Shown piece after piece: positions 23,659 through 33,656 of a stretch of DNA of 64,000 nt. Location: assembly GCF_014467055.1 (NCBI RefSeq), contig NZ_CP060696.1, positions 1,860,001 to 1,924,000 of the forward strand, in the 5' to 3' direction. The stretch's first letter is position 1, and each line of letters begins with the position of its first letter. The position numbers and the translations under genes were made by a program. The notes under the pieces were generated by a model, which saw only the letters and a program-made list of their open reading frames with translations, searched no databases and was not told the DNA's origin. Source of the DNA: Caproicibacterium amylolyticum. Its GTDB lineage: Bacteria; Bacillota; Clostridia; Oscillospirales; Acutalibacteraceae.

Positions 23659-26202
23659 ATGACATCCATACGGGAACAGCTTGGAAAACGAATGATTTTC
23701 TGTGACGGCGGCATGGGTACCATGCTGCAGAAAGCGGGTCTTGCCGCAGGCGAAACGCCGGAACTGTGGAACTTTACGCATCCGGAGGTACTCACTCGGA
23801 TTCACACAGAATACGCGAAAGCCGGCGCCGATATTGTGACCGCAAATACATTCGGTGCCAATTCCATTAAACTGGAGTGTAAAGAATATTCCGTAAAAGA
23901 AACCATTACGCGGGCTGTTCACTTGGTGAAAGATGCCGCTGCACCGCTTGGCAAATGGACAGCGCTGGACATCGGCCCAACCGGCCGCCTGCTGGAACCG
24001 ATGGGTGACCTTTCTTTTGAAGACGCCTACCACGCCTTTCAGGAAGCCGCCGAAGCCGGTGAAGCGGCAGGCGCGGATGTGATTCTGATTGAAACCATGA
24101 GTGACACACTGGAAATGAAAGCGGCGCTGCTCGCCTGCAAAGAAAACACCTCCCTGCCGGTCTTTGCTACCATGACCTTTGACGCAAAAGGCAAGCTGCT
24201 GACCGGCGGCGACATTCCCGCCGCGGCGGTTCTGCTGCAAAGCCTGCACGCAGACGCAGTCGGCTTTAACTGCGGGCTCGGCCCGCAGCAGATGATTGAC
24301 TTCCTGCCAAAGCTGCGGGAGTACACGGACTTGCCGATTCTGATTCAGCCGAATGCGGGACTGCCGCAGGTGGAAAACGGCGAAACCGTTTATCTTGTCG
24401 GGCCGGAGGAATTTGCGGCGGATTCTGAAAAGCTCTGGGAGGGCGGCGCCTGTGTTCTGGGCGGCTGCTGCGGCACTACCCCAGCACATATCAAAGCACT
24501 GGTTGAAAAACTTTCCGGCAAGACGCCAAAGTCACTTCCCCACAGCACCAAAACGGTTGTGTCCTCTTACAGCCATGCCGTCACACTGGGCGGACGCACG
24601 CAGCTGATTGGCGAACGCATCAACCCAACCGGCAAAAAACGACTTCAGCAGGCACTGCGTGAAGATGACATCGGCTACCTACTGCGGGAGGGCATTGCAC
24701 AGCAGGATGCTGGTGCGGACATTCTGGATGTGAATGTCGGCCTGCCGGAAATTGACGAGCCAAAGCTGTTAACCGAAGCGGTTCAGGCGCTGCAGGGTGT
24801 TACCGACCTGCCGCTGCAGATTGACACCAGTGATCCCGTGGCAATGGAGCAGGCACTGCGCATTTACAACGGCAAACCGCTTTTAAATTCCGTAAACGGC
24901 AAGCAGGAAATTATGGATTCCGTATTCCCGCTGGTAAAAAAATACGGCTGCGCAGTAATTGCCCTCACACTGGATGAAACCGGGATACCGGAAACTGCAG
25001 AGGGACGCTTTGCCATTGCGAAAAAAATTGTACGGGAAGCAGCAAAATACGGAATTCCGAAACGCGACATCATCATTGACGCACTGGCCATGACCATTTC
25101 TGCCAGTCAGGAAGCCGCACAGGTTACTTTGCAGACACTCCGCATGGTGCGTGAAAAGCTGGGCCTGCACACCAGCCTTGGCGTTTCCAATATTTCATTT
25201 GGGCTGCCGCACCGCGAGCGTGTTACCTCTGCGTTCTTTACCATGGCAATGCAGGCAGGACTTTCCGCCGCCATCATCAACCCCAAAAGTGAAGCAATTA
25301 TGGACGCATGGCGCAGTTTTAACGCGTTGATGTGCTATGACAAAAACTGCATTCAGTACATTGAATATTACAAGGATTTGCCGAAAACAGGCGCACAGAA
25401 GCCCGCCGCACTCCCCACCGGAAACGCGCTGGCGGTGGCTGCAAACGCGTTGGTCGCCGCAGGCAACGCCCTTGCCGCCGCTGCCGGACAAAAAGTGGAA
25501 CTTACAGGTAAAGTATCTGTTCCTTTTGACATTGCGGTCCCTGCCGCTGCAACGGAAAAGGGACCTGCAGGCAAAAGCAAAAAATCCGCGCTTTATCACG
25601 CGGTCGCTAAAGGTTTACAGGACGATGCCCGCACTGCCGCCGCAGATGCTTTAAAAACGGCTGAACCACTGGACGTCATTCAAAACGAACTGGTGCCCGC
25701 ACTGGATGAAGTCGGCACCGGCTACGAAAGCGGCAAACTTTTTCTGCCACAGCTTTTGATGAGTGCGGACGCCGCTACTGCCGCATTTGAAGTAATTCGC
25801 AGCACGCTGCAGGCAGGCGGTCAGAAGGCTGAAAAGAAGGGAACCATTGTGCTTGCCACCGTGAAAGGTGACATCCATGATATTGGTAAAAATATTGTAA
25901 AAGTTTTATTGGAAAATTACGACTACAACGTCATTGACTTAGGCCGTGACGTTGACCCGCAGACAGTCGTGGATGCTGTAAAGGAAAACGACGCACCTCT
26001 GTGCGGCCTTTCCGCACTGATGACAACTACGGTAGTCAGTATGGAAAAGACGATTGCACTGCTGCATGAACAGTGCCCAACCTGCAAAGTAATGGTCGGT
26101 GGTGCAGTATTGACGCAGGAGTACGCTGACCAAATTCACGCCGACTGCTACAGCAAAGACGCCATGGGTTCGGTACGCTACGCCGCCACGGTTTTCGGAT
26201 AA
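23659..26202 (+). CDS. metH: Cobalamin-dependent methionine synthase (no activation domain)
   Basis: The 847-residue enzyme transfers a methyl group from 5-methyl-THF to homocysteine. Domain 1 (about 1-290) is the homocysteine methyltransferase barrel with Zn ligands C205, C270 and C271 (FNCGLG, GGCCGTT). Domain 2 (about 310-575) binds folate, with GERINPTGKK and ILDVNVGLPEID. Domain 3 binds B12, with the cap region and GDIHDIGKN near 737 whose His is the cobalt ligand. The reactivation domain is absent and is encoded separately 4.5 kb away beside metF. An Ala-rich linker (about 585-640) precedes the cap. Confidence 0.94.
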   Translation: MTSIREQLGKRMIFCDGGMGTMLQKAGLAAGETPELWNFTHPEVLTRIHTEYAKAGADIVTANTFGANSIKLECKEYSVKETITRAVHLVKDAAAPLGKWTALDIGPTGRLLEPMGDLSFEDAYHAFQEAAEAGEAAGADVILIETMSDTLEMKAALLACKENTSLPVFATMTFDAKGKLLTGGDIPAAAVLLQSLHADAVGFNCGLGPQQMIDFLPKLREYTDLPILIQPNAGLPQVENGETVYLVGPEEFAADSEKLWEGGACVLGGCCGTTPAHIKALVEKLSGKTPKSLPHSTKTVVSSYSHAVTLGGRTQLIGERINPTGKKRLQQALREDDIGYLLREGIAQQDAGADILDVNVGLPEIDEPKLLTEAVQALQGVTDLPLQIDTSDPVAMEQALRIYNGKPLLNSVNGKQEIMDSVFPLVKKYGCAVIALTLDETGIPETAEGRFAIAKKIVREAAKYGIPKRDIIIDALAMTISASQEAAQVTLQTLRMVREKLGLHTSLGVSNISFGLPHRERVTSAFFTMAMQAGLSAAIINPKSEAIMDAWRSFNALMCYDKNCIQYIEYYKDLPKTGAQKPAALPTGNALAVAANALVAAGNALAAAAGQKVELTGKVSVPFDIAVPAAATEKGPAGKSKKSALYHAVAKGLQDDARTAAADALKTAEPLDVIQNELVPALDEVGTGYESGKLFLPQLLMSADAATAAFEVIRSTLQAGGQKAEKKGTIVLATVKGDIHDIGKNIVKVLLENYDYNVIDLGRDVDPQTVVDAVKENDAPLCGLSALMTTTVVSMEKTIALLHEQCPTCKVMVGGAVLTQEYADQIHADCYSKDAMGSVRYAATVFG

Positions 26203-26232
26203 ACAAATTTTTACAATAAATAAAAGGAAAAG

Positions 26233-26276
26233 ACGCATCCGGCAGCTTTTAAAAAGGCTGTTGAATGCGTTTTTTG
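26233..26276 (+). terminator. Terminator of metH
   Basis: ACGCATCCGGCAGC pairs imperfectly with GGCTGTTGAATGCGT and is followed by TTTTTT (26270-26275). Confidence 0.82.
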
Positions 26277-26281
26277 CATCT

Positions 26282-27244
26282 CTATTTGCTTCCTAGTTTT
26301 TGAACAGTTTCCAAAAGCATCTTACTGGCCCAGTGAAAAATCTCACGTGTTTCGTAGTGCCGGTAATCGCACTCCAAGCTGTTGATCAGCAGCAGATAAA
26401 CATCGTACCACAGCACCCGTATCTGCTGTGCCAGTGTCAGCTCCTGCAGACCGTAGCCACGCAGGAATGCCGGTTCCTGCTGCCAACTGCGAAAACCTGC
26501 TTCCATTAAAAAGTCGCCCCAAAGGCTTCGCTCAAAATCAATCAGGCCGGATATTTCTCCGTTGTCCACAAAAATGTTTCCTGCCCACAAGTCCCAGTGC
26601 ACCAACTGCGGGCAAGTTACCTGCTCAAAGCAGGACTTGTCCCTTTCCAGCAGTTCAAGCAGCAGCTGCGGCTTTACACTGAACGAAGCCGAAACCTGTT
26701 CGGCATCTGCAAAAACATCCTGCAGCAAGCTTTTAAATGCTGGGAACCACGCGGTGTATTGTTTTTCCGGCTGCGCAAAGCAACCGAATCTTTCACCGGA
26801 AATTGCATTGAGCTTTCGGTTGAACACACCCGCTGAAAACTGAATGTGGCACTTTTCCGCTTCTGTCAGCTGCTCCTGCAGCACAGAAAAACTCTTGCCC
26901 GGCAACTTTTCCATAACAAAATAGTCAGAATCACAGAGTGTACGGCTCTGGTCGAAAAAGAGAATCTTTGCCACCGGGCAGTCCGTCTGCTCTGCCACCA
27001 GCCGCATAGCTCCAACTTCGGCTGCCATGAGGTCCTTTTCATACCGCATGACCGATACATCCGGCGGCGGTGCAATTTTTAAAATAACCTGTTTTCCATT
27101 TTGCAGCGTGACTTCATACGCTGCATTGAAGTATCCTTCTGTCAATTCATTCAATATTTTGACGGGACTGTTTGGGCACGCCTGCTGCATCATGTGTTCC
27201 AACTGAACACGTGATTTTTGATTTTTTGTCATGCTAACCGGCAT
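26282..27244 (-). CDS. Aminoglycoside phosphotransferase-family kinase
   Basis: A 320-residue protein with the APH/choline-kinase fold. Visible are the N-lobe strand GYFNAAYEVTLQNGKQVILKIAPP, a hinge region with YFVMEKLPGKSF, the catalytic loop LVHWDLWAGNIFVD (Brenner motif with Asp and Asn) and the metal-binding IDFERSLWGD. Substrate is unknown; many such clostridial genes are not resistance genes. The ATG at 27244 is chosen because GGAGG lies 9 bases upstream. A terminator separates it from upp. Confidence 0.82.
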   Translation of the reverse strand: MPVSMTKNQKSRVQLEHMMQQACPNSPVKILNELTEGYFNAAYEVTLQNGKQVILKIAPPPDVSVMRYEKDLMAAEVGAMRLVAEQTDCPVAKILFFDQSRTLCDSDYFVMEKLPGKSFSVLQEQLTEAEKCHIQFSAGVFNRKLNAISGERFGCFAQPEKQYTAWFPAFKSLLQDVFADAEQVSASFSVKPQLLLELLERDKSCFEQVTCPQLVHWDLWAGNIFVDNGEISGLIDFERSLWGDFLMEAGFRSWQQEPAFLRGYGLQELTLAQQIRVLWYDVYLLLINSLECDYRHYETREIFHWASKMLLETVQKLGSK

Positions 27245-27271
27245 GATTATTTCCTCCACTTGTAAGTCACG

Positions 27272-27316
27272 AATAAAAACAGCAGGCCCACTGCCAAATA
27301 CAGTGTAAACCTGCTT
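27272..27316 (-). terminator. Terminator of upp
   Basis: On the minus strand AGCAGG pairs with CCTGCT, with a nested CACTG/CAGTG stem, followed by GTTTTTATTC. It lies between upp and the APH-like gene. Confidence 0.75.
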
Positions 27317-27331
27317 GCACTTTTTTTACAC

Positions 27332-27970
27332 TCAAAGTGTACCGAAAATACGGTCCCCTGCATCGCCAAGGCCCGGCACAATGTAACCGTGTTCGTTCAA
27401 ATGGTCATCCACAGAAGCACAGTACAGCTTTACATCCGGGTGAGCAGCTGTAAACGCCTTAATTCCTTCCGGCGCGGCAATAATGCACATAAACTTAATG
27501 CATTTCGGGTGGCTGCGCTTAATAATTGTTACCGCATCAATGCCGGAGCCGCCTGTTGCCAGCATCGGGTCCAGCACAATAACTTCGCGCTCCTCAATGT
27601 CACTGGGCAGCTTGCTGTAGTACTCGACCGGCGCCAGTGTTTTGGGATCGCGGTAAAGTCCGATGTGGCCCACCTTTGCGGCAGGCACCATGGAAAGCAC
27701 GCCATCCACCATGCCAAGGCCTGCACGCAGAATCGGCACGAAAGCCAGCTTGCGTCCGGCAATCACCTTTGTTTTAGCAACCGCCACCGGTGTCTGCGTT
27801 TCAACCTCTTTCAGCGGCAGGTCACGTGTGGCTTCGTAGCACTCCAGCATAGCAATCTCACTGACAAGCTGGCGAAAATCCTTACTTCCTGTTTCTTTGT
27901 CCCGCAGGTAGGTCAGTTTGTGCTGAATCAGCGGATGGTCCATAACGAATACATTTTCACAGTTTTCCAT
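27332..27970 (-). CDS. upp: Uracil phosphoribosyltransferase
   Basis: The 212-residue enzyme converts uracil and PRPP to UMP for pyrimidine salvage. Family markers are [13 protein letters not shown] at the start, [12 protein letters not shown], the PRPP-binding loop [14 protein letters not shown], and the uracil-binding C-terminal [22 protein letters not shown] precedes the ATG. It follows rpiB by 24 bases in the same direction, a common clostridial pairing. Confidence 0.96.
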   Translation of the reverse strand: MENCENVFVMDHPLIQHKLTYLRDKETGSKDFRQLVSEIAMLECYEATRDLPLKEVETQTPVAVAKTKVIAGRKLAFVPILRAGLGMVDGVLSMVPAAKVGHIGLYRDPKTLAPVEYYSKLPSDIEEREVIVLDPMLATGGSGIDAVTIIKRSHPKCIKFMCIIAAPEGIKAFTAAHPDVKLYCASVDDHLNEHGYIVPGLGDAGDRIFGTL

Positions 27971-27994
27971 TTTCTTATCCTCCCGAACAAAACT

Positions 27995-28438
27995 TCAAAG
28001 ATCTCCGTTTTCAATTGCAGTAATTTCATCCAGACGGCGCTGGTGACGGCCACCCTCGTATGGGGTATCCAAATAGATTCCAACAAGTTCCACTGCCTGC
28101 TCCGCGTTCAGCACACGGCCGCCAAGGCAAAGGCAGTTGCAGTTGTTGTGGCGGCGGGTCATTTCCGTACTGTAGGTTTCCGTGCAGACTGCTGCGCGGA
28201 CACCGTTCACCTTATTAGCCGCAATGGACATACCAATGCCGGTGCCACAGCAGAGGATTGCGCGTTCGCACTGTCCCTCTGCCACACTATGGGCAACTTT
28301 TGCCGCAATCGGCGGATAATCCACGCTTTCTTCACTGTCTGTTCCAAAATCCTGATATTCAATCCCGCGGCTTTCGAGATAACTTTCAATTACTTTTTTT
28401 AACTGAAATCCACCGTGGTCGCAACCAATAGCTAACAT
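27995..28438 (-). CDS. rpiB: Ribose-5-phosphate isomerase B
   Basis: A 147-residue RpiB/LacAB-family enzyme that interconverts ribose 5-phosphate and ribulose 5-phosphate. It has AIGCDHGGFQLK at the N-terminus, the active-site segment ILCCGTGIGMSIAANK, RAAVCTETYSTEMTRRHNN and NCLCLGGRVL. The ATG at 28438 is used because GGAGG lies 8 bases before it; the ATG two codons earlier is too close to that site. Confidence 0.93.
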   Translation of the reverse strand: MLAIGCDHGGFQLKKVIESYLESRGIEYQDFGTDSEESVDYPPIAAKVAHSVAEGQCERAILCCGTGIGMSIAANKVNGVRAAVCTETYSTEMTRRHNNCNCLCLGGRVLNAEQAVELVGIYLDTPYEGGRHQRRLDEITAIENGDL

Positions 28439-28468
28439 ATTCATTTCCTCCGTTATGAATTTATTAAG

Positions 28469-29029
28469 TTATATCTTTTTATGGTCTGCAGCCAGCATCG
28501 CATAATACGAAATATCTGCCAGACCCTGGTTGTTGCATTTAAATTGCCGCAGGGTGCCTTCATACTGCATCCCGCATTTTTTCATAACCATGCCGGAATG
28601 CGGATTTTTTACGTCATGGCACGCCTGCACGCGGTTGGCACCTACTTCATCAAAAAAGAAATCCATGACCGCCCGCAGTGCTTCTGAAACGACTCCCTGA
28701 TGCCACCAGGTTTTACCGATGCAGTAGCCGATTTCAACAGTTTGCGTATCCTCATCTACATGAACTGCGGCGATGCTGCCAATCGGTTCATCCCCGTTGC
28801 TTTTCAGTGTAACCGCCCACTGGTAGTCTGCCGGACTTTCGTAATCCTTCACCCATTGCTCCAACACTTTTTGACTCACACTTGTGTCTGCGTGTGTCGG
28901 CCAAGTCAGAAATTTTGTGACTTCCGGGTCACTTGCCCAGTTGCGAAACATGGGTTCGGTATCTTCAAGCGTAAAGCGGCGTAAAATCAGGCGCTCCGTT
29001 TCAAGCTGTTTGGTTCCCAAGTGTGTCAT
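28469..29029 (-). CDS. GNAT acetyltransferase (RimJ/RimL type)
   Basis: A 186-residue GNAT protein. It opens LETERLILRRFTLEDTEPMFRNWASDPEVTKFLTW, has the GYCIGKTWWHQGVVSEALRAVMDF acetyl-CoA-binding region and ends with NPHSGMVMKKCGMQYEGTLRQ, the pattern of ribosomal-protein-alanine-type N-acetyltransferases. Actual substrate unknown. The ATG at 29029 follows AAAGGAG by 7 bases. Confidence 0.85.
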   Translation of the reverse strand: MTHLGTKQLETERLILRRFTLEDTEPMFRNWASDPEVTKFLTWPTHADTSVSQKVLEQWVKDYESPADYQWAVTLKSNGDEPIGSIAAVHVDEDTQTVEIGYCIGKTWWHQGVVSEALRAVMDFFFDEVGANRVQACHDVKNPHSGMVMKKCGMQYEGTLRQFKCNNQGLADISYYAMLAADHKKI

Positions 29030-29058
29030 GGCCTTCTCCTTTCCGCTCAAAGTATATT

Positions 29059-29829
29059 TTACTTGACCGCGGTGAAGAAAAGACGCGGAAACCGGAAGAT
29101 GATTTCACCATTTTTCTGCATGGGATATGCTTTCTTCACCCCCGCAAGCACTTCACTTTCCAGTTCTGCTTTCTCCGCGGCATTTAGAACACTGAGATAA
29201 GGGCGCAGGCCGGTGCCGCGATACCACTCAATAATTTCATTGTAAGAATGCATTCGGTGAAAATACGTTGTCTGCCACATTGTAAAATCCGATGCATTTT
29301 CGGCAAGCACGTCAAAATATTTTTCAGCAGAAAGGGTATGAAAAATGCGCGGCTGTGCAAACTTTTGCTTCCATTTTTCACTTTCCGCAATCGCAAAAAT
29401 AATCTTATAAATCGGTTCCGTCTGATTGACCGGCACCTGCACCGCCAGCATGCCGCCGGGACGAAGCATTCGCAGCATTGCTTTCAATAAACCGGCGTTG
29501 TCCGGTATCCACTGGATGCACGCGTTGGAAAACACGATATCAAAATTTTGACCAAGCGATGGCAGTTCTTGCGGAACATTGCAAAGCCGGAAATCAATGC
29601 CGCTGTGTTCCTTTGCGGCTGTTTTCAACATATCCGGTGAACTGTCCGCACCGATAATCTGCGCGTACGGATACTTCTGCCGCAAAACTGCTGTGCTGTT
29701 TCCCGGGCCGCAGCCGATGTCAACAATCCGCGCGGGTTCCGCCGCAGTCAGCCGTGCCGCCAAATCGGCCGCAGGCTGTGTGCGTTCTGCCTGAAACTTT
29801 AAATACTGTTTTGAATCCCACTTCTGCAA
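29059..29829 (-). CDS. tam: Trans-aconitate 2-methyltransferase-like protein
   Basis: A 256-residue class I SAM methyltransferase. It has motif I VDIGCGPGNSTAVL, IIGADSSPDML, FDIVFSNACIQWIPD and MLRPGGMLAVQVP, with the Tam-type WDSKQYLKF N-terminus and WQTTYFHRM segment. By family it would methylate trans-aconitate, but paralogs act on other small molecules, so specificity is inferred. The start is TTG with an AGGTG site 7 bases upstream. Confidence 0.75.
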   Translation of the reverse strand: MQKWDSKQYLKFQAERTQPAADLAARLTAAEPARIVDIGCGPGNSTAVLRQKYPYAQIIGADSSPDMLKTAAKEHSGIDFRLCNVPQELPSLGQNFDIVFSNACIQWIPDNAGLLKAMLRMLRPGGMLAVQVPVNQTEPIYKIIFAIAESEKWKQKFAQPRIFHTLSAEKYFDVLAENASDFTMWQTTYFHRMHSYNEIIEWYRGTGLRPYLSVLNAAEKAELESEVLAGVKKAYPMQKNGEIIFRFPRLFFTAVK

Positions 29830-29872
29830 AATGCTTCACCTGCTTTCTTTTGCTGTTCAATTGATAAAAATT

Positions 29873-30568
29873 TCAATGCTTCACTTTTAAAGAGCGCTGT
29901 GCCTGCGGCGGGCGCAGATAGACCGGCATCAGCTCTTCCGCAGAAACCAGATTGCCTGATTCCGCTGCACGCGCGGCACAGGCGGCTGTACCACACGCAC
30001 GCTGAAAGCGAATCGGTTCCGGCGCAAGGCGGACCCCGATCGTCTCAAAAGCCTCTGATTTTGCGCAAAGTTCCGCGCCGTCGCCAACTAACACTACTGG
30101 CATCGTATATTTGGCGCACTCTGCCGCCAGTTCGTCAATGGACAAGGCCCTGTCCGGTGTCAGACGGCGCATTTCACCGTTTTTAATTTCAAATAAGGCA
30201 TTGTAAACCTGCCCGCAGCGGGCATCCATCACACAGCAGGCAGTGCAGTCCAGCACCCGCAGATTTTCCGCCATTGCTTCCAGCGTGGAAATGCTGGCGC
30301 ATGGCTTATTCTGCGCAAACGCCATTCCCTTGATGCTTGCAACACCAATGCGCACACCAGTAAAGGAACCCGGCCCGGCAGTAACGGCAAATACGTCAAT
30401 CTGCTGCAAGTACACCTTGGCGTACTCTAGCACACCGCAGATCATTGGCATCAACGTCTGGCTGTGAGTCAGCTTGACATTGGTAAAACATTCGCCCAAT
30501 ACTTTTCCATCCTGCCAAATGCAGGCGGAGGCTGCCCCAGCAGAGCAGTCAATCGCTAATATTTTCAT
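29873..30568 (-). CDS. tsaB: tRNA t6A factor TsaB
   Basis: A 231-residue inactive ASKHA paralog that dimerises with TsaD in making threonylcarbamoyladenosine at tRNA position 37. Family features are ILAIDCSAGAASACIW, the HSQTLMPMI motif, FAVTAGPGSFTGVRIGVA, and STLEAMAENL. It lies 15 bases below tsaE, the usual pairing. No tsaD gene is beside it here. Confidence 0.93.
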   Translation of the reverse strand: MKILAIDCSAGAASACIWQDGKVLGECFTNVKLTHSQTLMPMICGVLEYAKVYLQQIDVFAVTAGPGSFTGVRIGVASIKGMAFAQNKPCASISTLEAMAENLRVLDCTACCVMDARCGQVYNALFEIKNGEMRRLTPDRALSIDELAAECAKYTMPVVLVGDGAELCAKSEAFETIGVRLAPEPIRFQRACGTAACAARAAESGNLVSAEELMPVYLRPPQAQRSLKVKH

Positions 30569-30583
30569 GGTAACTTCCTTGTT

Positions 30584-31045
30584 TTACAGAGAATCAAAAA
30601 TTTCCGGAGAGGGCGCTTCTATTGTAATAATGCGGTCATCGTCTCCCGTGCCGCGTGCAAATGTAAGATACACCGCTTCCGGCGGCAGCGCAGCTTCAAT
30701 GTTTTCGCTCCACTCAATCACCAGAACGCCGCCGTCCTCCAGATAGTCAAAGTAACCGGTAGAGGAAAGGTCATCCCAGCCTTCTACCCGGTACATATCA
30801 AAATGATACAGCGGCAGGCGTCCACCGTCATAAACGTGCACAAGCGCAAAAGTCGGGCTGGAAATCCCTGCTTCAATGCCCAGTCCGGCAGCAAGCCCAC
30901 GGGTAAAGGCGGTTTTTCCCATGCCCATCGGGCCAAACAATGCCAGCACTTCTCCGCCCTGCAGCTTCTGTGCTATGTGCTTTCCGAGTGCTTCCGTTTC
31001 TGCGGCAGAAGCGGTTTTTATTTGGTGAACTGTTTTTTCTGTCAT
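30584..31045 (-). CDS. tsaE: tRNA t6A factor TsaE (ATPase)
   Basis: A 153-residue P-loop protein that binds ATP and the TsaB-TsaD complex. Walker A is FGPMGMGKTAFTRGLA near residues 38-53; SSPTFALVHVY, LYHFDMYRVEG and VLVIEWSEN are family markers. Its ATG overlaps the stop of fhs by one base, so it may be translationally coupled to it. Confidence 0.94.
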   Translation of the reverse strand: MTEKTVHQIKTASAAETEALGKHIAQKLQGGEVLALFGPMGMGKTAFTRGLAAGLGIEAGISSPTFALVHVYDGGRLPLYHFDMYRVEGWDDLSSTGYFDYLEDGGVLVIEWSENIEAALPPEAVYLTFARGTGDDDRIITIEAPSPEIFDSL

Positions 31046-32709
31046 TAAAACAGCCCCATAATACGGCCGTCATCCGTTACGTCAATTTTTTCGGCAGACG
31101 GTACCTTCGGCAGCCCCGGCATAATCATAATATCACCGGCATAGGCAACCACAAAGCCGGCACCGTTAGAAAGTTTTAAGTTGCGGATATTCAGCGTAAA
31201 GCCCTGTGGGCGGCCAAGCAGAGAAGCGTCATCTGAAAGGCTGTACTGCGTTTTCGCAATGCAGACCGGCAGTTTATTGCCGCCAAGCACTGCAATATCT
31301 TTCAGCGCTTTCTTTGCTTTTTTAGAGTAAGCAACATCCGCCGCACCGTAGATTTCTGTGGCAATCCGTTCAATTTTTTCTTCAATGGTGCTGCTGTCCG
31401 GATACAGACAATGGAAATTGCTGTCCTTTTCGCAGGCAGCCACAACTTTTTGTGCAAGCGCAGTTCCGCCCTCTCCGCCTTTGGCAAATACTTCGGAAAG
31501 TGCAAAGTCCGCACCCTGCTCTTTGCAGTACTGTTCAATAAACTGCAGTTCCTCGGCAGGATCCGTGTCAAAGCGGTTGATTGCCACAACCACCGGTACC
31601 CCATACTTGCGCATATTTTCGATATGCGCGCCAAGGTTTACAATACCTTTTTTCAAAGCTTCCATGTTCGGTTTTGCGGTGTCCGCTTTCGGTACGCCGC
31701 CGTTGTACTTCAGCGCACGGTCAGTTGCTACCAGCACGATTGCGGAGGGAGCAAGTCCTGCCAAACGGCACTTGATATCCATAAATTTTTCAGCACCGAG
31801 GTCACTGCCGAATCCTGCTTCTGTAATGCAGTAATCCGCCAATTTCAGTGCAATGCGGGTGGCACGCACGCTGTTGCAGCCGTGCGCAATATTTGCAAAG
31901 GGTCCGCCGTGCATAATTGCTGGTGTATTTTCCAGTGTCTGTACCAGATTCGGATTAATGGCATCTTTCAGCAGTGCTGCCATAGCACCTTCCGCGTGCA
32001 GGTCTTTTGCGTAAACCGGTTCTCCTGCTATAGAGTAGGCAACCAAAATTCTGCCAAGGCGCTCTTTCAGGTCATGAATATCCTTTGCCAGACAGAAAAT
32101 CGCCATGACTTCACTTGCAACGGTAATGCAGAAACCGTCCTCCCGCACGAAGCCGTTGATTTTGCCGCCTAAACCAACCACCACACTGCGCAGTGCGCGG
32201 TCATTCATATCCATGCAGCGGGAAATCAGGATGCGGCGGGTGTCAATCTGCAGCGCGTTGCCCTGATGAATATGGTTGTCCAGCATGGCGCAGAGCAGAT
32301 TGTTTGCCGCGGTAATGGCGTGCATATCTCCTGTAAAGTGCAGGTTGATGTCCTCCATCGGCACCACTTGTGCCCAGCCGCCGCCGGCCGCACCGCCCTT
32401 AATGCCGAACACCGGGCCAAGGCTTGGCTCCCGCAGTGTTACCACAGCCTTCTTGCCGATTTTTGCCATTGCTTCTCCCAGTCCAACGCTGGTGGTTGTT
32501 TTACCCTCACCCGCCGGCGTTGGATTGATTGCTGTAACGAGCACCAGTTTCCCGTTCGGTGCATCCTGAAGCCGGTCAAACAAGGATTGATTCAGTTTTG
32601 CCTTGTAGCGTCCATAAGGCTCCAGTTCTTCTTCCTTTACGCCGAGTTCTCCGGCAATCGCCGTGATAGGTTGCATGTTCGCCTGCTGTGCGATTTCGAT
32701 ATCTGTCAC
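31045..32709 (-). CDS. fhs: Formate-tetrahydrofolate ligase
   Basis: The 554-residue enzyme makes 10-formyl-THF from formate, THF and ATP, the entry step of the methyl branch used for one-carbon supply. It has the P-loop-like [45 protein letters not shown], and the C-terminal [16 protein letters not shown] and MIMPGLPK blocks. The GTG start at 32709 was chosen because GGAGGG lies 8 bases upstream. Together with metF and metH it links formate to methionine. It heads the run down to tsaB. Confidence 0.96.
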   Translation of the reverse strand: MTDIEIAQQANMQPITAIAGELGVKEEELEPYGRYKAKLNQSLFDRLQDAPNGKLVLVTAINPTPAGEGKTTTSVGLGEAMAKIGKKAVVTLREPSLGPVFGIKGGAAGGGWAQVVPMEDINLHFTGDMHAITAANNLLCAMLDNHIHQGNALQIDTRRILISRCMDMNDRALRSVVVGLGGKINGFVREDGFCITVASEVMAIFCLAKDIHDLKERLGRILVAYSIAGEPVYAKDLHAEGAMAALLKDAINPNLVQTLENTPAIMHGGPFANIAHGCNSVRATRIALKLADYCITEAGFGSDLGAEKFMDIKCRLAGLAPSAIVLVATDRALKYNGGVPKADTAKPNMEALKKGIVNLGAHIENMRKYGVPVVVAINRFDTDPAEELQFIEQYCKEQGADFALSEVFAKGGEGGTALAQKVVAACEKDSNFHCLYPDSSTIEEKIERIATEIYGAADVAYSKKAKKALKDIAVLGGNKLPVCIAKTQYSLSDDASLLGRPQGFTLNIRNLKLSNGAGFVVAYAGDIMIMPGLPKVPSAEKIDVTDDGRIMGLF

Positions 32710-32873
32710 GATACGGTCCCTCCTTGCACATTCTTGTTTATCAGTATAGCACAACACGGGAGATTTCGGAAGCATGGATTCCTTTACATTTGCAATTTTG
32801 CCGCATCTGTTTTCATGTATACTGTGTTTTCTCCCTTTCTGTGGTAGAATGAAAAGGAAAAGAAATTTTCATT

Positions 32874-32916
32874 TTGTAAGAAACTTGTAAGAATTCCGGC
32901 AGTTTCTTTGTAAGAA
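32874..32916 (+). promoter_or_regulatory. Three TTGTAAGAA direct repeats before the sensor operon
   Basis: TTGTAAGAA occurs at 32874, 32885 and 32908, spaced 11 and 23 bases, about one and two helical turns. OmpR/PhoB-type regulators bind direct repeats with such phasing, so autoregulation by the following response regulator is inferred. Confidence 0.6.
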
Positions 32917-32951
32917 TTCTGCGGTACCATAAAAGCACAGGAGGAGAAAAA

Positions 32952-33656
32952 ATGAACAAAGACAAAATACTGGTTGTAGACGATGACCGGGAAATCACAA
33001 AGGCAATCGCGCTGCTGCTGCAAAAAGAGGGCCTTGCCGCCGAGTGCGCCTACGACGGAATGGAGGCGCTCGAAAAAGTGACGGACCCGCAGGTCTGCCT
33101 CTTGATTATCGATGTGATGATGCCAAAGCTGGACGGCCTTTCCGCTGTGCTGCGTATCCGCGAAAAACGCAACCTGCCAATTCTGGTGCTTTCCGCAAAA
33201 AGTGAGGATTCCGATAAAATTCTCGGTCTTTCCATGGGCGCGGACGACTACATTACAAAGCCGTTTAACCCAATGGAATTAATGGCACGGGTAAAGTCCC
33301 AGCTGCGGCGGTACAAAACGCTTGGCAGCCGAAACGAAGAGCAGCGGCAGGGTATTCTGCGCACCGGGCGGCTTGCCTTTAACCCGACAGCAAAGCAGCT
33401 GACCGCCGACGGCGAGGCGATTCACCTGACCGCAACGGAAACAAAGATTGTCGCGCTGTTGATGGAAAACCTTGGGCGTGTCTTTTCCGCCGAGGAAATC
33501 TACCGCCGCGTATGGGACGAGGACGCCTACAGCGTAGAAAACACAGTGATGGTACATATTCGGCGCATCCGCGAAAAAATCGAACTAAATCCAAAAGAAC
33601 CTGAATACTTAAAGGTGGTGTGGGGACTTGGCTACAAAATTGAAAAAATACTATGA
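32952..33656 (+). CDS. OmpR/VanR-type response regulator
   Basis: A 234-residue regulator with a receiver domain (phosphoacceptor D54 in LLIIDVMMP, acidic pair D10-D11, Lys in DYITKPFNP) and a winged-helix DNA-binding domain (ETKIVALLMENLGRVFSAEEIYRRVW, VMVHIRRIREKI, VVWGLGYKIEK). A strong AGGAGG precedes the ATG. It overlaps the next gene, its sensor kinase, by 29 bases. The target genes are unknown. Confidence 0.92.
   Translation: MNKDKILVVDDDREITKAIALLLQKEGLAAECAYDGMEALEKVTDPQVCLLIIDVMMPKLDGLSAVLRIREKRNLPILVLSAKSEDSDKILGLSMGADDYITKPFNPMELMARVKSQLRRYKTLGSRNEEQRQGILRTGRLAFNPTAKQLTADGEAIHLTATETKIVALLMENLGRVFSAEEIYRRVWDEDAYSVENTVMVHIRRIREKIELNPKEPEYLKVVWGLGYKIEKIL

Noticed and set aside
23473..24489. 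338-codon minus-strand ORF over the 5' part of metH
   Set aside because: Antisense to the homocysteine-binding domain of MetH, without a ribosome site.
26282..27244. Antibiotic-resistance gene
   Set aside because: The APH fold is clear, but it lacks close similarity to known resistance enzymes that I can recognise and lies among housekeeping genes with no mobile context.
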